A stretch of DNA of 64,000 nucleotides from Ruegeria arenilitoris (lineage in GTDB: Bacteria; Pseudomonadota; Alphaproteobacteria; Rhodobacterales; Rhodobacteraceae). The position numbers and the translations under genes are program-made. This document shows, piece after piece, positions 1 to 8,441 of this stretch. The DNA lies in assembly GCF_013031355.1 (NCBI RefSeq), contig NZ_WPZO01000005.1, positions 248,001 through 312,000 on the forward strand. The letters run 5' to 3'. How positions within the stretch are numbered: position 1 is the first letter of the stretch; each line of letters opens with the position of its first letter. The notes below the pieces were generated by a model. The model worked only from the letters and a program-made list of their open reading frames with translations, made no database searches and was not told the origin of the DNA.

Positions 1-1
1 T

Positions 2-676
2 CGCACCGACCTGTGGCTGCCGGAAGGCGACGCGCCGTCTTATGGCGATGTCTGGTCCGAAGAAAACGCCGGCAAGACCATGGGCCGCGCGCATTCGATG
101 ATGCTGGGCGCAGGCCTTTACATGGAACGCGCCGGTGAGATGGAGCCGGGCTCGGTCTGGGCCGCGTATGGCGACGAGGAAACCATGCGCAAGGTCTGGG
201 GTCAGATCACCGACTGGTGTATCGCGCGTAAGAACCGGATCAAGCTGATCTGGAACGATGCCGACACCCAAAAGAACGGTCTGCTGAACGAAGGCGTTGT
301 GGTCGGTCAAACCTGGGATGGTCCGCCGCTGGCGCTGAAATCGGCGGGTGAGCCGGTGCATTATCAAGCCCCGATCGAAGGTGCGATGGCCTGGGTTGAC
401 GGTATGGCGATGCCGACAGGCGCGGCCAATATCGACCAAGTTTATGCCTTCATCGACTTCGCCTTCCAGGCGAAACCGGCCGGTGTTGCGATTGACAGCC
501 ACGGCTACAACTCGCCGGTTCTGGGCGCCGACCAGTATTCGGGCGACACCTACAAGAAGAACTTTGCCGAGGCCTATCCGGGTGACTCGCTGGCGAACCT
601 CAACCCATGGCCGGCCGAAGCGCCGTGGTATGCGGAAACCCGCACCGAGTTTGTCAACAAGTTCAAAAGCGCCTGA
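2..676 (+). CDS. Polyamine-type ABC transporter substrate-binding protein (3' part, truncated by window edge)
   Basis: Periplasmic binding protein of the spermidine/putrescine (PotD/PotF) type; only the C-terminal ~224 residues are inside the window and the frame is open to the first base. The visible part has the family's C-terminal pattern: a segment reading PIEGAMAWVDGMAMP followed by ANIDQVYAFIDF, the region that closes the second lobe. Any signal peptide lies outside the window. It is followed by an ATPase and two PotB/PotC-like permeases on the same strand, so it should be the receptor of that importer. The substrate (polyamine or another cationic or small organic solute) is inferred from family only. 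Confidence 0.85.
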   Translation, partial: RTDLWLPEGDAPSYGDVWSEENAGKTMGRAHSMMLGAGLYMERAGEMEPGSVWAAYGDEETMRKVWGQITDWCIARKNRIKLIWNDADTQKNGLLNEGVVVGQTWDGPPLALKSAGEPVHYQAPIEGAMAWVDGMAMPTGAANIDQVYAFIDFAFQAKPAGVAIDSHGYNSPVLGADQYSGDTYKKNFAEAYPGDSLANLNPWPAEAPWYAETRTEFVNKFKSA

Positions 677-756
677 TTGCTTTGAAACGCTGCCCTCCGC
701 CATTGCGCGGGGGGCTATCCATTCGCGCGCCGTTTCGGCGTGACGGACCCTATTTT

Positions 757-777
757 GGTGCGGTCAGCAACCGCACC
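757..777 (+). other. mRNA hairpin between binding-protein and ATPase genes
   Basis: Perfect 8-bp inverted repeat (GGTGCGGT, 5-nt loop, ACCGCACC) located 17 bases before the ATPase start. There is no U-tract, so it is more likely a processing or stability element that keeps the binding-protein message more abundant than the downstream genes than a terminator. That role is inference from its position. Confidence 0.4.
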
Positions 778-794
778 TGACGGAGATACCAAAA

Positions 795-1907
795 ATGAGT
801 GCAGGGGTCGGTGTAGATCTTGAAAATCTGTGGATCCGTTTCGGTGACTTTGTCGCCGTGCGGGACGCCAATGTGAATATCAACGGAGGCGATTTCTTTT
901 CGTTCCTTGGCCCCTCGGGCTGCGGCAAGACAACGATCCTGCGTGCGGTCTCGGGCTTTCTAGACCCAAGCGAGGGCCGGGTTCTGATCGGCGGCAACGA
1001 CATGCAAGGCATCGGCCCGAACAAGCGTCCGACGGCTTTGATCTTTCAGAACCTGGCGTTGTTCCCGCTGATGAAAGTGTGGGAGAACATCACGTTCTCG
1101 TTGGAGATCAAAGGTGCCAGCGCCAAGGAACGCCGCAAGCGCGCCGACGAATTGCTGGACATGATCGCGCTGCCGGGACAGGGCGATAAGCTGCCCAGTG
1201 AGCTTTCGGGTGGTCAACGTCAGCGTGTAGCCATTGCGCGTGCTTTGTGCGCCGAGCCGGATGTGCTGTTGCTGGACGAGCCGCTGTCGGCACTCGACCT
1301 CAAGCTGCGTCAACACATGCGGACGGAACTGCGGGAAATTCAGCAGCGGGTCGGCATCACCTTCATCTACATCACCCACGATCAGGGCGAGGCCCTGACC
1401 ATGTCGGACAACATCGCCGTCATGCGGGCCGGGGTGATTGATCAGATCGCGGATGGCAAGACGATTTATAACGACCCCAACACCGCCTTTGCGGCCTCAT
1501 TTGTAGGCGAAAACAACGTGTTCCGTGGAAAGATCAAGCAGGTCATGGGCAGTGAGGCGCTGATCGAGACCAACCGCTCGGGGGATCTGGTCGCGCGGAT
1601 TTCGACGGCCAATCAGGGCACGATGAAAGTGGGCGACGACGCCATGATGTTCATCCGCCCCGAAGCCCTGGCTATCGCACCCGACGGCGCCACCGGTGAT
1701 CACTTCGTCACCGCGCGGGTGAACCATGAAGAATTCGAAGGAAATGTCTTCAACATCTTCACCGAAGGTGAGGGCGGCAAAGAGATCAAGGTGTCGATCC
1801 CGAACCACGGTCAGTCCTTTAAGGATCACACCGGACAGAACATCACGCTGGAATATGAAACCCAGAACGCGGTTCTGGTTCCGGCGGGTGAACTGGCCGC
1901 GGAATAG
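795..1907 (+). CDS. ABC transporter ATP-binding protein, PotA-like
   Basis: Cytoplasmic ATPase powering the polyamine-type importer. Walker A GPSGCGKTT is at residues 39-47, the signature LSGGQ at 137-141, Walker B/D-loop VLLLDEPLSALD at 157-168, and the switch histidine follows in the YITHD motif. The C-terminal ~100 residues form a TOBE-type region, as in PotA/FbpC proteins. The length of 370 aa is normal for the family. An ATG start with upstream GGAG fits. The permease gene follows after 12 bases, so the genes are co-transcribed. Confidence 0.93.
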   Translation: MSAGVGVDLENLWIRFGDFVAVRDANVNINGGDFFSFLGPSGCGKTTILRAVSGFLDPSEGRVLIGGNDMQGIGPNKRPTALIFQNLALFPLMKVWENITFSLEIKGASAKERRKRADELLDMIALPGQGDKLPSELSGGQRQRVAIARALCAEPDVLLLDEPLSALDLKLRQHMRTELREIQQRVGITFIYITHDQGEALTMSDNIAVMRAGVIDQIADGKTIYNDPNTAFAASFVGENNVFRGKIKQVMGSEALIETNRSGDLVARISTANQGTMKVGDDAMMFIRPEALAIAPDGATGDHFVTARVNHEEFEGNVFNIFTEGEGGKEIKVSIPNHGQSFKDHTGQNITLEYETQNAVLVPAGELAAE

Positions 1908-1919
1908 GGGGAAGACCAC

Positions 1920-2840
1920 ATGCCCCGCTTTCTGAAGGACTTCTTCAACCGCAACGGCACCGGCATGGGGCTGGCGATATTGGGTCTGGTCCTGTTCTGG
2001 ACCATCGGCCTGATCATCCTGCCGCAGCTGTCGATGCTCGATTTCTCATTCCGTCCGAACCTGCCGCCACCAGAGATCGGCGGACCAAAAGACGTTTATA
2101 CGCTGGAGAACTACAAATATCTGATCTACGGCCCCGAAGGCGGCAGTCAGAACTATAACGCAGTCGATCTGCGCGTTTTTTTCCGCACGCTTCTTGCGGC
2201 CGTGTGTGTGACGATCTTCAACCTGATCATCTGCTATCCAATTGCCTATTATCTGGGTCAGTCCAAGGGCAACCATATTCGCATCTTCGCGATCATGCTG
2301 ATCATCCCCTACTGGATCAACGAAATCCTGCGGGCCTTTGCGTTGCGGATCATCTTCGGCGAGACCGGCGTGCTGAACACCCTGTTCATGGGTTTGGGCA
2401 TCTGGGACACACCGTTTGACTTCATTCGCAATGACATCGCGCTCTATGCCGGTCTGGGGTACGCCTACATCCTGTTGATGATCTTCCCGATGTACAATGT
2501 GATTGAAAGTCTGGACGGAAACCAGATCGAAGCTGCACGGGATTTGGGTGCGCCATGGTGGCGTATTCACTGGCGGGTAGTAATCCCCTACGCCAAACCC
2601 GGCATCAGCTCGGGCTGTACCATGGTCTTCATGCTGTCTGCAGGTGCGCTGGCTGCACCGCAGATTCTGGGTGGGCCGTCCAGCTTGTGGTTCACGCAGC
2701 TGATCTATCAGCAATTCAACGACAATAATGACTGGCCGCAGGGGGCCGCCTACGCCATCGTGCTGCTGGTGACCTGTATCCTGTTCGTGCTGGCAATGAT
2801 GCGCCTGTTCAAGGTGAACATGGGGGATATCGGGAAATGA
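1920..2840 (+). CDS. ABC transporter permease, PotB-like
   Basis: Inner-membrane permease (306 aa) of the binding-protein-dependent importer family. It has an N-terminal membrane segment around residues 15-38, a periplasmic loop, then a five-helix core. The EAA-type cytoplasmic loop reads EAARDLGAPWWRIHWRVVIP and should contact the ATPase. Its stop overlaps the start of the next permease (ATGA), the usual arrangement for translational coupling of a heterodimeric permease pair. Confidence 0.92.
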   Translation: MPRFLKDFFNRNGTGMGLAILGLVLFWTIGLIILPQLSMLDFSFRPNLPPPEIGGPKDVYTLENYKYLIYGPEGGSQNYNAVDLRVFFRTLLAAVCVTIFNLIICYPIAYYLGQSKGNHIRIFAIMLIIPYWINEILRAFALRIIFGETGVLNTLFMGLGIWDTPFDFIRNDIALYAGLGYAYILLMIFPMYNVIESLDGNQIEAARDLGAPWWRIHWRVVIPYAKPGISSGCTMVFMLSAGALAAPQILGGPSSLWFTQLIYQQFNDNNDWPQGAAYAIVLLVTCILFVLAMMRLFKVNMGDIGK

Positions 2841-4144
2841 ACAATTCCTTCCTCCGTATAAGCATCTGGGTCTATCTGGCGATTTTCTTCCTGTACCTGC
2901 TGGGCCCGCTGGTGATCATGTCGGTCACGGCGTTCAACTCTTCGGCTTTCCCGAGAATGACGCCGTGGGAATGCCTGACCTTCCAGTGGTTCGGCGAACT
3001 GTTCCAGGATCAGCGTATCCTGAACGGTATCAAGAACTCGTTGATCATCGGGGCCGGGACGGTTGTTCTGTCAGTGGCGATGGGTCTGGCGGGCGCTCTG
3101 ATGCTGACGCAGATCTGGCCCAAGCTGCGGGCGACCTACTACACGGTCATCATCGCGCCGATCCTGATCCCGGGCGTGGTTCTGGGTATCTCGACGCTGG
3201 TGTTCTGGGACCGGATCAACCGGATGCTGGGACTGGGTGCGGACAGTTTTCTGTCCAACGGCATCTTCCTGACGGTGATCGGCCAATCCACCTTTATCGC
3301 CAGCTATTGCATGCTGGTGTTGGTGGCGCGGCTGCAGCGCTATGACGTGGCGCTGACCGAGGCCGCACTGGACCTCGGCGCGACCCACGCGCAGGCGTTT
3401 CGTAAAATCCTGCTGCCCTTCATGCGTCCGGCGATTGCCTCGGCGGCGGTGCTGGCGTTCCTCGCTTCGTTCGAGAACTACAACACCACCACCTTCACCT
3501 TTGGTGAATACCCGACGCTGACCATCGAACTGGCGCAAAAGGTGCGCTACGGCATCACGCCGTCGATTTCCGCTCTGGCCTTCATCATCGTGGCGTTGAC
3601 CGTGTTCTTTGCCTTGCTGAACGAGGCCAAGCTGAAACGGCAGGAGCTGGTTGCCGCCGCGCGCAAGAATGCCACGGTCGAGGAGTTGGCGGGCAAGATC
3701 AAACTGCCCAGCTTCTTCTCCGGCAATATGGCAGCGGTTCTTGTGGTTGTATTCGCAGTGGCCACCATCACCGTGATCGGCACCGCGACGGCTTACAACC
3801 CGGCGCAATGTATCGCCGACGTGCGTGAGCAAAAGCAACTGGAAGCCCAGCAGCGTATCGAGGAGTTGCGTAAGCAGCGCGAAGAACAGCGCAGACTGCG
3901 TGAAGAGGAACGCAAACAGCGCTTCGAAGGCGTGTTTGAGCCCGGTGATCTACAACCCGGATCAACCGAGGAGGAAGCAGAGCCAGACACCGGCACCAAT
4001 AACTCTGGTTTTGGCAACGTGTTTGCACCGAATACCTTGGGCGGTGACAGCGATGAGGGCGAAGCGGAACCCGAAACGCCGCCTGCCAGCAATGGCGGCT
4101 TCGGTGGGGCTTTTGATCCCAACAGCCTGCAAAGCGATGACTAG
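2837..4144 (+). CDS. ABC transporter permease, PotC-like, with unusual C-terminal extension
   Basis: The first ~265 residues are an ordinary PotC-type permease with the EAA loop (EAALDLGATHAQAFRKILLP). Typical PotC proteins end near here; this one runs to 435 aa. The extra tail holds an additional hydrophobic helix (about residues 293-316), a highly charged Glu/Arg/Gln stretch with coiled-coil character (about 325-360), and an acidic tail carrying three copies of a short motif of the form F-x-x-x-F-x-P-x-x-L (FEGVFEPGDL, FGNVFAPNTL, FGGAFDPNSL). Seen directly: the tail is in frame with no stop. Its role is unknown; it could tether or regulate the transporter. A sequencing fusion is unlikely because codon use is continuous. 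Confidence 0.9.
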   Translation: MNNSFLRISIWVYLAIFFLYLLGPLVIMSVTAFNSSAFPRMTPWECLTFQWFGELFQDQRILNGIKNSLIIGAGTVVLSVAMGLAGALMLTQIWPKLRATYYTVIIAPILIPGVVLGISTLVFWDRINRMLGLGADSFLSNGIFLTVIGQSTFIASYCMLVLVARLQRYDVALTEAALDLGATHAQAFRKILLPFMRPAIASAAVLAFLASFENYNTTTFTFGEYPTLTIELAQKVRYGITPSISALAFIIVALTVFFALLNEAKLKRQELVAAARKNATVEELAGKIKLPSFFSGNMAAVLVVVFAVATITVIGTATAYNPAQCIADVREQKQLEAQQRIEELRKQREEQRRLREEERKQRFEGVFEPGDLQPGSTEEEAEPDTGTNNSGFGNVFAPNTLGGDSDEGEAEPETPPASNGGFGGAFDPNSLQSDD

Positions 4145-4166
4145 GTGTCACGCCTGACAGAAACCC

Positions 4167-4208
4167 ACGCGCCCGGAGAGTTACCCCTCTTCGGGCGCGT
4201 CCTTTTTT
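4167..4208 (+). terminator. Rho-independent terminator of the polyamine-type operon, overlapping the beta-galactosidase 3' end
   Basis: A 9-bp perfect stem (ACGCGCCCG / CGGGCGCGT) with an internal loop is followed on the plus strand by CCTTTTTT. The stop codon of the convergent beta-galactosidase gene (4181-4183) lies in the loop. The minus-strand side has only a weak T-run. Confidence 0.75.
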
Positions 4209-6088
4209 AGGATCAGCACGTCGCAGGCATCAATCTCAAGCCCGTTCCATGACACGGGGGCAGAGGTGTAGTTGATCAGAAAAACGTGCTGTTCGGTCTC
4301 GCGCCGGCGCAATCCTGCGGGCAGGAGATGCTGGGTCAGTCCGACCTCTTGCGCTGCCATAGAGATCACCCGATCCCAAAGGACCTCATCCGGGAAGCCG
4401 GACAGATACCAGGCCCCGTTTTCCCCCTTCAGGGCAGAAGTCCCGTCGGTGTAGGTCAGCAGGTCCTGGGCGCTGCCAGACAGGCGATCGATCCAGTGCT
4501 GAGCCGCGCCGCCGCCAACGACCTCGCGGCGCACGTTCGGGGGCAGAGTTTCGACGAGGTCAACCTCGCTATCCAGTTCTGACAGGCCGGGGCGCGCTTC
4601 TGGGATCTGAAAATCATGCGTGATGGCTCCGCTGCGGGGGCCATAGAGTGTCAGGTCACCCAAGCGCTGTTGTGACTTTTCGCCAATAGTGGCCAGCCCG
4701 GGGGCGAGGATCAGTTTGTACCCAGCCTTGGGCGTTTCGGACGCCGAGAGGATATCCACCGATAACCCGGCCCGCCGCAAGGCCCGATAAGCCGAGAAGA
4801 CCAGCCGGAAATAGTTGAACCCGGCCCCTTGCGGCTGTGTGGTCCACGCCCAGTCCGAGGCGTAGTCGAACAGGATGGCCGCGTCTGCCTGTGTCTGGGT
4901 GACTGCGCCCAGCTTTGCCAGATCATCGGCTGTCTGGCGGGCCTCGGCTAAGGCCGGGGCGGGGGCATTGTTCGGGGTCAGTAGCCCTGCGTGCATTTGT
5001 TCCTGCGCAAACGGGGCCTGGCGCCAGCGGAAATAATTGACCACCTCGGCCCCATGTGCCACGGCCTCAAGCGACCACAGGCGCACCATGCCGGGCAGGG
5101 GGGCGGGATTATAAGGCGCCCAGTTCACTGGGCCGGGCTGTTGCTCCATCACCCACCAGCGGCCACGTCCAACAGCGCGGTAGAGGTCGTGGTGAAAGGC
5201 CTGCATGTCCGGGTCGCCCTGCTGCAGGAACGCGGTTTTGTGCGCCTCGTCAGCCTCAAGCCGATCGGACAGGAAGCCGATCGGGTAACTGTCCCATGTG
5301 GCGATATCCAGATCCTCACCGACCTTGAAATGGTCGAAATCCAGAATCCGCCCCATATAGTTGTGCAGCAGCGGCGCATCGGTCAGCGGCCGCAACACAT
5401 CGACCTGAGCCTTGTTGAACACCGCCACCTGATCCGAGCTAAAGCGGCGAAAGGCCAGAACGTGGGCGGGGTTCGGCTCGGTCACGGTCAGGTTGGGCAG
5501 GTCGATCTGATCAAAGCTGTCGTATTCCATCGCCCAGAACACATTGCCCCATGCCGCGTTCAGCGCCTCAACCGAGCCATACTGATCCGCCAGCCACCGC
5601 CGAAACGCCTGCAAGGCCGGTTGGCTGTAGCTGACCGTGGTCTCGTGGCAGCCGTATTCGTTGTCGATCTGCCACGCGGCGATATGTGGGTTGCGTCCGT
5701 AGCGTTCCCCCATGATCCGCGTGATGCGGGTGCACTCCTCGATAAAGCCCTGATGGCTAAAGCAATAATGCCTGCGCGAGCCGAATTTGCGCGGTTGCCC
5801 CTGAGCATCCGCGGCCAGCATGTCAGGGTGTTTGTCCAACATCCAACGCGGGGGCGTCGCCGTGGGCGTACCCAGCACTACCTTGAGCCCCGCAGCCCCC
5901 AGCACACCAATCGCGCGATCCAGCCAGTCGAATTGCAAATCGCCGGGACTTGGTTCCATCCGGCTCCAGGCAAATTCGCCGATCCGCACCCATGTCAGGC
6001 CGGTTTCCACCATGCGGGCGGCGTCCTCGGCCCACATCTCTTCGGGCCAGTGTTCGGGATAGTAGCAAACGCCAAGTTCGGGCTTCAT
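4181..6088 (-). CDS. Beta-galactosidase, glycoside hydrolase family 42
   Basis: Hydrolyses terminal beta-galactosides to galactose. The N-terminus (GVCYYPEHWPEE) and the (beta/alpha)8 barrel are typical of GH42. The acid/base glutamate is in the NEYG motif (about E144) and the nucleophile in WWVMEQQPGP (about E315). A trimerisation-like domain and a small C-terminal domain follow, for 635 aa in total. No signal peptide is evident, so it should act in the cytoplasm on imported substrate. It is the last gene of the minus-strand galactoside operon; its ATG overlaps the stop of the lactonase gene by 4 bases. Confidence 0.92.
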   Translation of the reverse strand: MKPELGVCYYPEHWPEEMWAEDAARMVETGLTWVRIGEFAWSRMEPSPGDLQFDWLDRAIGVLGAAGLKVVLGTPTATPPRWMLDKHPDMLAADAQGQPRKFGSRRHYCFSHQGFIEECTRITRIMGERYGRNPHIAAWQIDNEYGCHETTVSYSQPALQAFRRWLADQYGSVEALNAAWGNVFWAMEYDSFDQIDLPNLTVTEPNPAHVLAFRRFSSDQVAVFNKAQVDVLRPLTDAPLLHNYMGRILDFDHFKVGEDLDIATWDSYPIGFLSDRLEADEAHKTAFLQQGDPDMQAFHHDLYRAVGRGRWWVMEQQPGPVNWAPYNPAPLPGMVRLWSLEAVAHGAEVVNYFRWRQAPFAQEQMHAGLLTPNNAPAPALAEARQTADDLAKLGAVTQTQADAAILFDYASDWAWTTQPQGAGFNYFRLVFSAYRALRRAGLSVDILSASETPKAGYKLILAPGLATIGEKSQQRLGDLTLYGPRSGAITHDFQIPEARPGLSELDSEVDLVETLPPNVRREVVGGGAAQHWIDRLSGSAQDLLTYTDGTSALKGENGAWYLSGFPDEVLWDRVISMAAQEVGLTQHLLPAGLRRRETEQHVFLINYTSAPVSWNGLEIDACDVLILKKDAPEEG

Positions 6089-6945
6089 AGAAGGACTCTG
6101 TGCTCGGCTTGTCCCTTGCCAGCGCCGGAGGCGGCAAAGGTCATGCCATTGGTTGGGTGGTTGGCCAATGTCTCTGCATCCAGCCCTTCGCGTGCGGTGG
6201 TGCAGAACAGCGTGGTCAGATCATCTCCGCCAAAGGCGGGGCATGAGGTATGCGCCGCCTCAAAGGCGACCGCTGTCAGGAACTGGCCCGCAGGGGTATA
6301 AGCGGCCACGCGGCTTGCGCCCCATTGGGCGATCCAGATGTTACCGTCGACGTCGACCACCGCGCCGTCGGGGTTAATTCCATCGACGCGCAGATCGAGG
6401 AAGACCGTGCTTTCGCCCTCGGGCCAGCCGGTTTCAGGGTTCAAAGGCTGGAGCATAACCTGTTTCGTGACCGTATCTGCGTAATAGGCGCAGGACCGGT
6501 CCGGAGCGAAACAGATCGCATTCGAGATCGTGACGTTTGGCACCAATTGCCGCAACTCGCCCTGCCAGTACCGATAAATCGCACCTGCGCCGGGTTCGGC
6601 ATTTTTTCCCATCGTGCCGATCCAGAACCCGCCCCACGGGTCCGCGCGCCCGTCATTCGAGCGGGTGACCGGGGTGCCTGCCTCGAGCGGGGAGATCAGT
6701 TCTTTCTGCCCGGTCTTCAGGCTGAATCGCCAAAGCCCCGTTTCAGAGGCGATCAATAGCCTGTCCCGGTCGACCCAGCCCGCAGCCGAGACATGTTCGC
6801 CGAACTGCCAACTATGCTGTTCGCCGTTTTCCCGCGTCATCAGGCGTTTGCCGATGATATCGAACCAGAAAAGCTGTTGCCGCTCGGGGTGCCAAAGCGG
6901 CCCCTCACCCAGTTCGCAAGGGCGGTCGTCGTAGACGATGCTCAT
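6085..6945 (-). CDS. SMP-30/gluconolactonase family sugar lactonase (probable galactonolactonase)
   Basis: Six-bladed beta-propeller lactonase of the SMP-30/regucalcin family (286 aa). The opening ELGEGPLWHPE contains the metal-binding glutamate; RSNDGRADPWGGFWIGTM and the later GINPDGAVVDVDGNIW motif supply the remaining metal-site Asn/Asp. In this operon it would open the galactonolactone made by the galactose dehydrogenase. The substrate is inferred from the neighbouring dehydratase, kinase and aldolase. It overlaps both neighbours by 4 bases (ATGA). Confidence 0.88.
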   Translation of the reverse strand: MSIVYDDRPCELGEGPLWHPERQQLFWFDIIGKRLMTRENGEQHSWQFGEHVSAAGWVDRDRLLIASETGLWRFSLKTGQKELISPLEAGTPVTRSNDGRADPWGGFWIGTMGKNAEPGAGAIYRYWQGELRQLVPNVTISNAICFAPDRSCAYYADTVTKQVMLQPLNPETGWPEGESTVFLDLRVDGINPDGAVVDVDGNIWIAQWGASRVAAYTPAGQFLTAVAFEAAHTSCPAFGGDDLTTLFCTTAREGLDAETLANHPTNGMTFAASGAGKGQAEHRVLL

Positions 6946-7547
6946 CCGGCGGCCTCGTCATAGGCGGCCACGATCCGCGCGGCGAGGTCTGCGATCTCAG
7001 AGATGGCCATGCCGGGCTTGAACAGTGCCGATCCTATGCCGAACCCGTCGGCGCTGGCCTTGATCCACTGGTCGAAGTTCTCGGGCCCCGCGCCGCCGAC
7101 GGCATAGATCAGCGTACCTTTGGGCAACACTGCGCGCAGGGCGGACAGCCCCGCCGGACCGGCCAGAGCGCCGGGAAAGAGTTTCAGGCCAGAGGCCCCG
7201 GCCTTGAGGGCCGCAAATGCCTCGGTCGGGGTGAAAATGCCGGGCCAGCTTTCCAGACCCAGTTGATGGGTGTGCGAGATAACCTGCGCGTCGCAGTTCG
7301 GCGACACGATCAGCCTGCCGCCGACCTTGGCCACCGCGTCCACCTGATCCGTCGTCAGAACGGTGCCTGCTCCGATCAGGGCGCGGTCGCCGAATTCCGC
7401 GGCCATAATACTGATCGACTCCAGCGGATCGGGTGAGTTCAATGGCACTTCGATCTTGTCGATCCCGGCTTCGATCAGGGCCTGCCCAGTGGCGGCGGCA
7501 TCAGACGGGCGCAGACCGCGCAGAATGGCGATAATGGGACGGCTCAT
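6942..7547 (-). CDS. dgoA: 2-dehydro-3-deoxy-6-phosphogalactonate aldolase
   Basis: Class I KDPG/KDPGal aldolase (201 aa) that cleaves 2-keto-3-deoxy-6-phosphogalactonate to pyruvate and glyceraldehyde-3-phosphate. The start at MSRPIIAILRGLRP is chosen because it overlaps the kinase stop by 4 bases (ATGA) and matches the family N-terminus; the open frame upstream is an extension without family character. The catalytic glutamate is in KIEVPLNSP and the Schiff-base lysine in GLKLFPG. It is the final step of the De Ley-Doudoroff galactose route encoded here. Confidence 0.92.
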   Translation of the reverse strand: MSRPIIAILRGLRPSDAAATGQALIEAGIDKIEVPLNSPDPLESISIMAAEFGDRALIGAGTVLTTDQVDAVAKVGGRLIVSPNCDAQVISHTHQLGLESWPGIFTPTEAFAALKAGASGLKLFPGALAGPAGLSALRAVLPKGTLIYAVGGAGPENFDQWIKASADGFGIGSALFKPGMAISEIADLAARIVAAYDEAAG

Positions 7548-8437
7548 GCGGTTTGCCTCGTCAGGTTTCGGGCCTGCAGCAAGCCGGCCAGTGTGCATTG
7601 CGTGCTGTTGGCGGTTTCGACAAACGCGCCCTGTTGTTGCAGGGCTTTGGTGTAAATGTCTGAGAGTCCCTCGGCCCCGATGATCGCCAGTTGCTGCCCC
7701 AGCCAATAGGGGCGGGTCGCGGCCAGTTCCGCACCGATCAAAAAGCCGGAAAGCTGAGCGCGGGTAACGCTGCTATCCTGACCCTGCAACAGATCGGCGG
7801 CGCGCAGGCCGAACAGTCGCGCGGCCAGTTGTTCGGGTTTGGACAGGGTATCTGCCGCAGCCTCGGCAAAGGCGGCATCGTCCCACCCATGACCGACCGA
7901 GTGTTTTAGCACCGATTGCCCGGCCAGCAGATCGAACATCTCTCCGGTCATGAAGGTGCGAAAGCTAACGACCTCTCCGGCGCTGACCTGCACCCATTTG
8001 GTGTGGGTGCCGGGCAGACATATCACACCGTCCCAGTTCTGATGCGAGGCCAGAAACCCCGCGATCTGGGTTTCTTCGCCGCGCATGACATCGGGTGGCG
8101 CAACTTGTTTCAGACCGGGCACGACGAAGGCGCGAATGCGGGGGTCAGTGCCGGGTACACGAAACGGGGCAACTGGCGTCGGCTCACAGGGAACGGCGGA
8201 ATAGGGGGCTTCGACCCAGCCCTGCCGCGCGCCGACCATTCCACAGGCGATCACGTCCAGTGGGGCATCGTTTAGCCAGCCTTCGATCAGTTCAAACAGC
8301 GCGGGTTCGAAACCGCCTTTGTCCACCCGCGCCATGCCTTTGTCCGACTGCGCCTGGTCCAGCACCGCAGCGCCCTGCATCGCCCAGGCCCGCAGATGCG
8401 AGGTTCCCCAATCGACAGCAATCCACTCTGTATTCAT
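7544..8437 (-). CDS. dgoK: 2-dehydro-3-deoxygalactonokinase
   Basis: Phosphorylates 2-keto-3-deoxygalactonate with ATP. It is a 297-aa ASKHA-fold kinase with the N-terminal phosphate-binding segment AVDWGTSHLRAW and the glycine-rich segment CLPGTHTKWV typical of DgoK. Length and the C-terminal segment (LAGLLQARNL) fit the family. It overlaps dgoA by 4 bases and sits 4 bases after the SDR gene, so it is tightly coupled in the operon. Confidence 0.92.
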   Translation of the reverse strand: MNTEWIAVDWGTSHLRAWAMQGAAVLDQAQSDKGMARVDKGGFEPALFELIEGWLNDAPLDVIACGMVGARQGWVEAPYSAVPCEPTPVAPFRVPGTDPRIRAFVVPGLKQVAPPDVMRGEETQIAGFLASHQNWDGVICLPGTHTKWVQVSAGEVVSFRTFMTGEMFDLLAGQSVLKHSVGHGWDDAAFAEAAADTLSKPEQLAARLFGLRAADLLQGQDSSVTRAQLSGFLIGAELAATRPYWLGQQLAIIGAEGLSDIYTKALQQQGAFVETANSTQCTLAGLLQARNLTRQTA

Positions 8438-8441
8438 GGCT

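Noticed and set aside
4991-6301. 436-codon plus-strand open frame
   Set aside because: Antisense to the GH42 and lactonase genes, with the biased composition of a shadow frame; the minus-strand products are clear enzymes.
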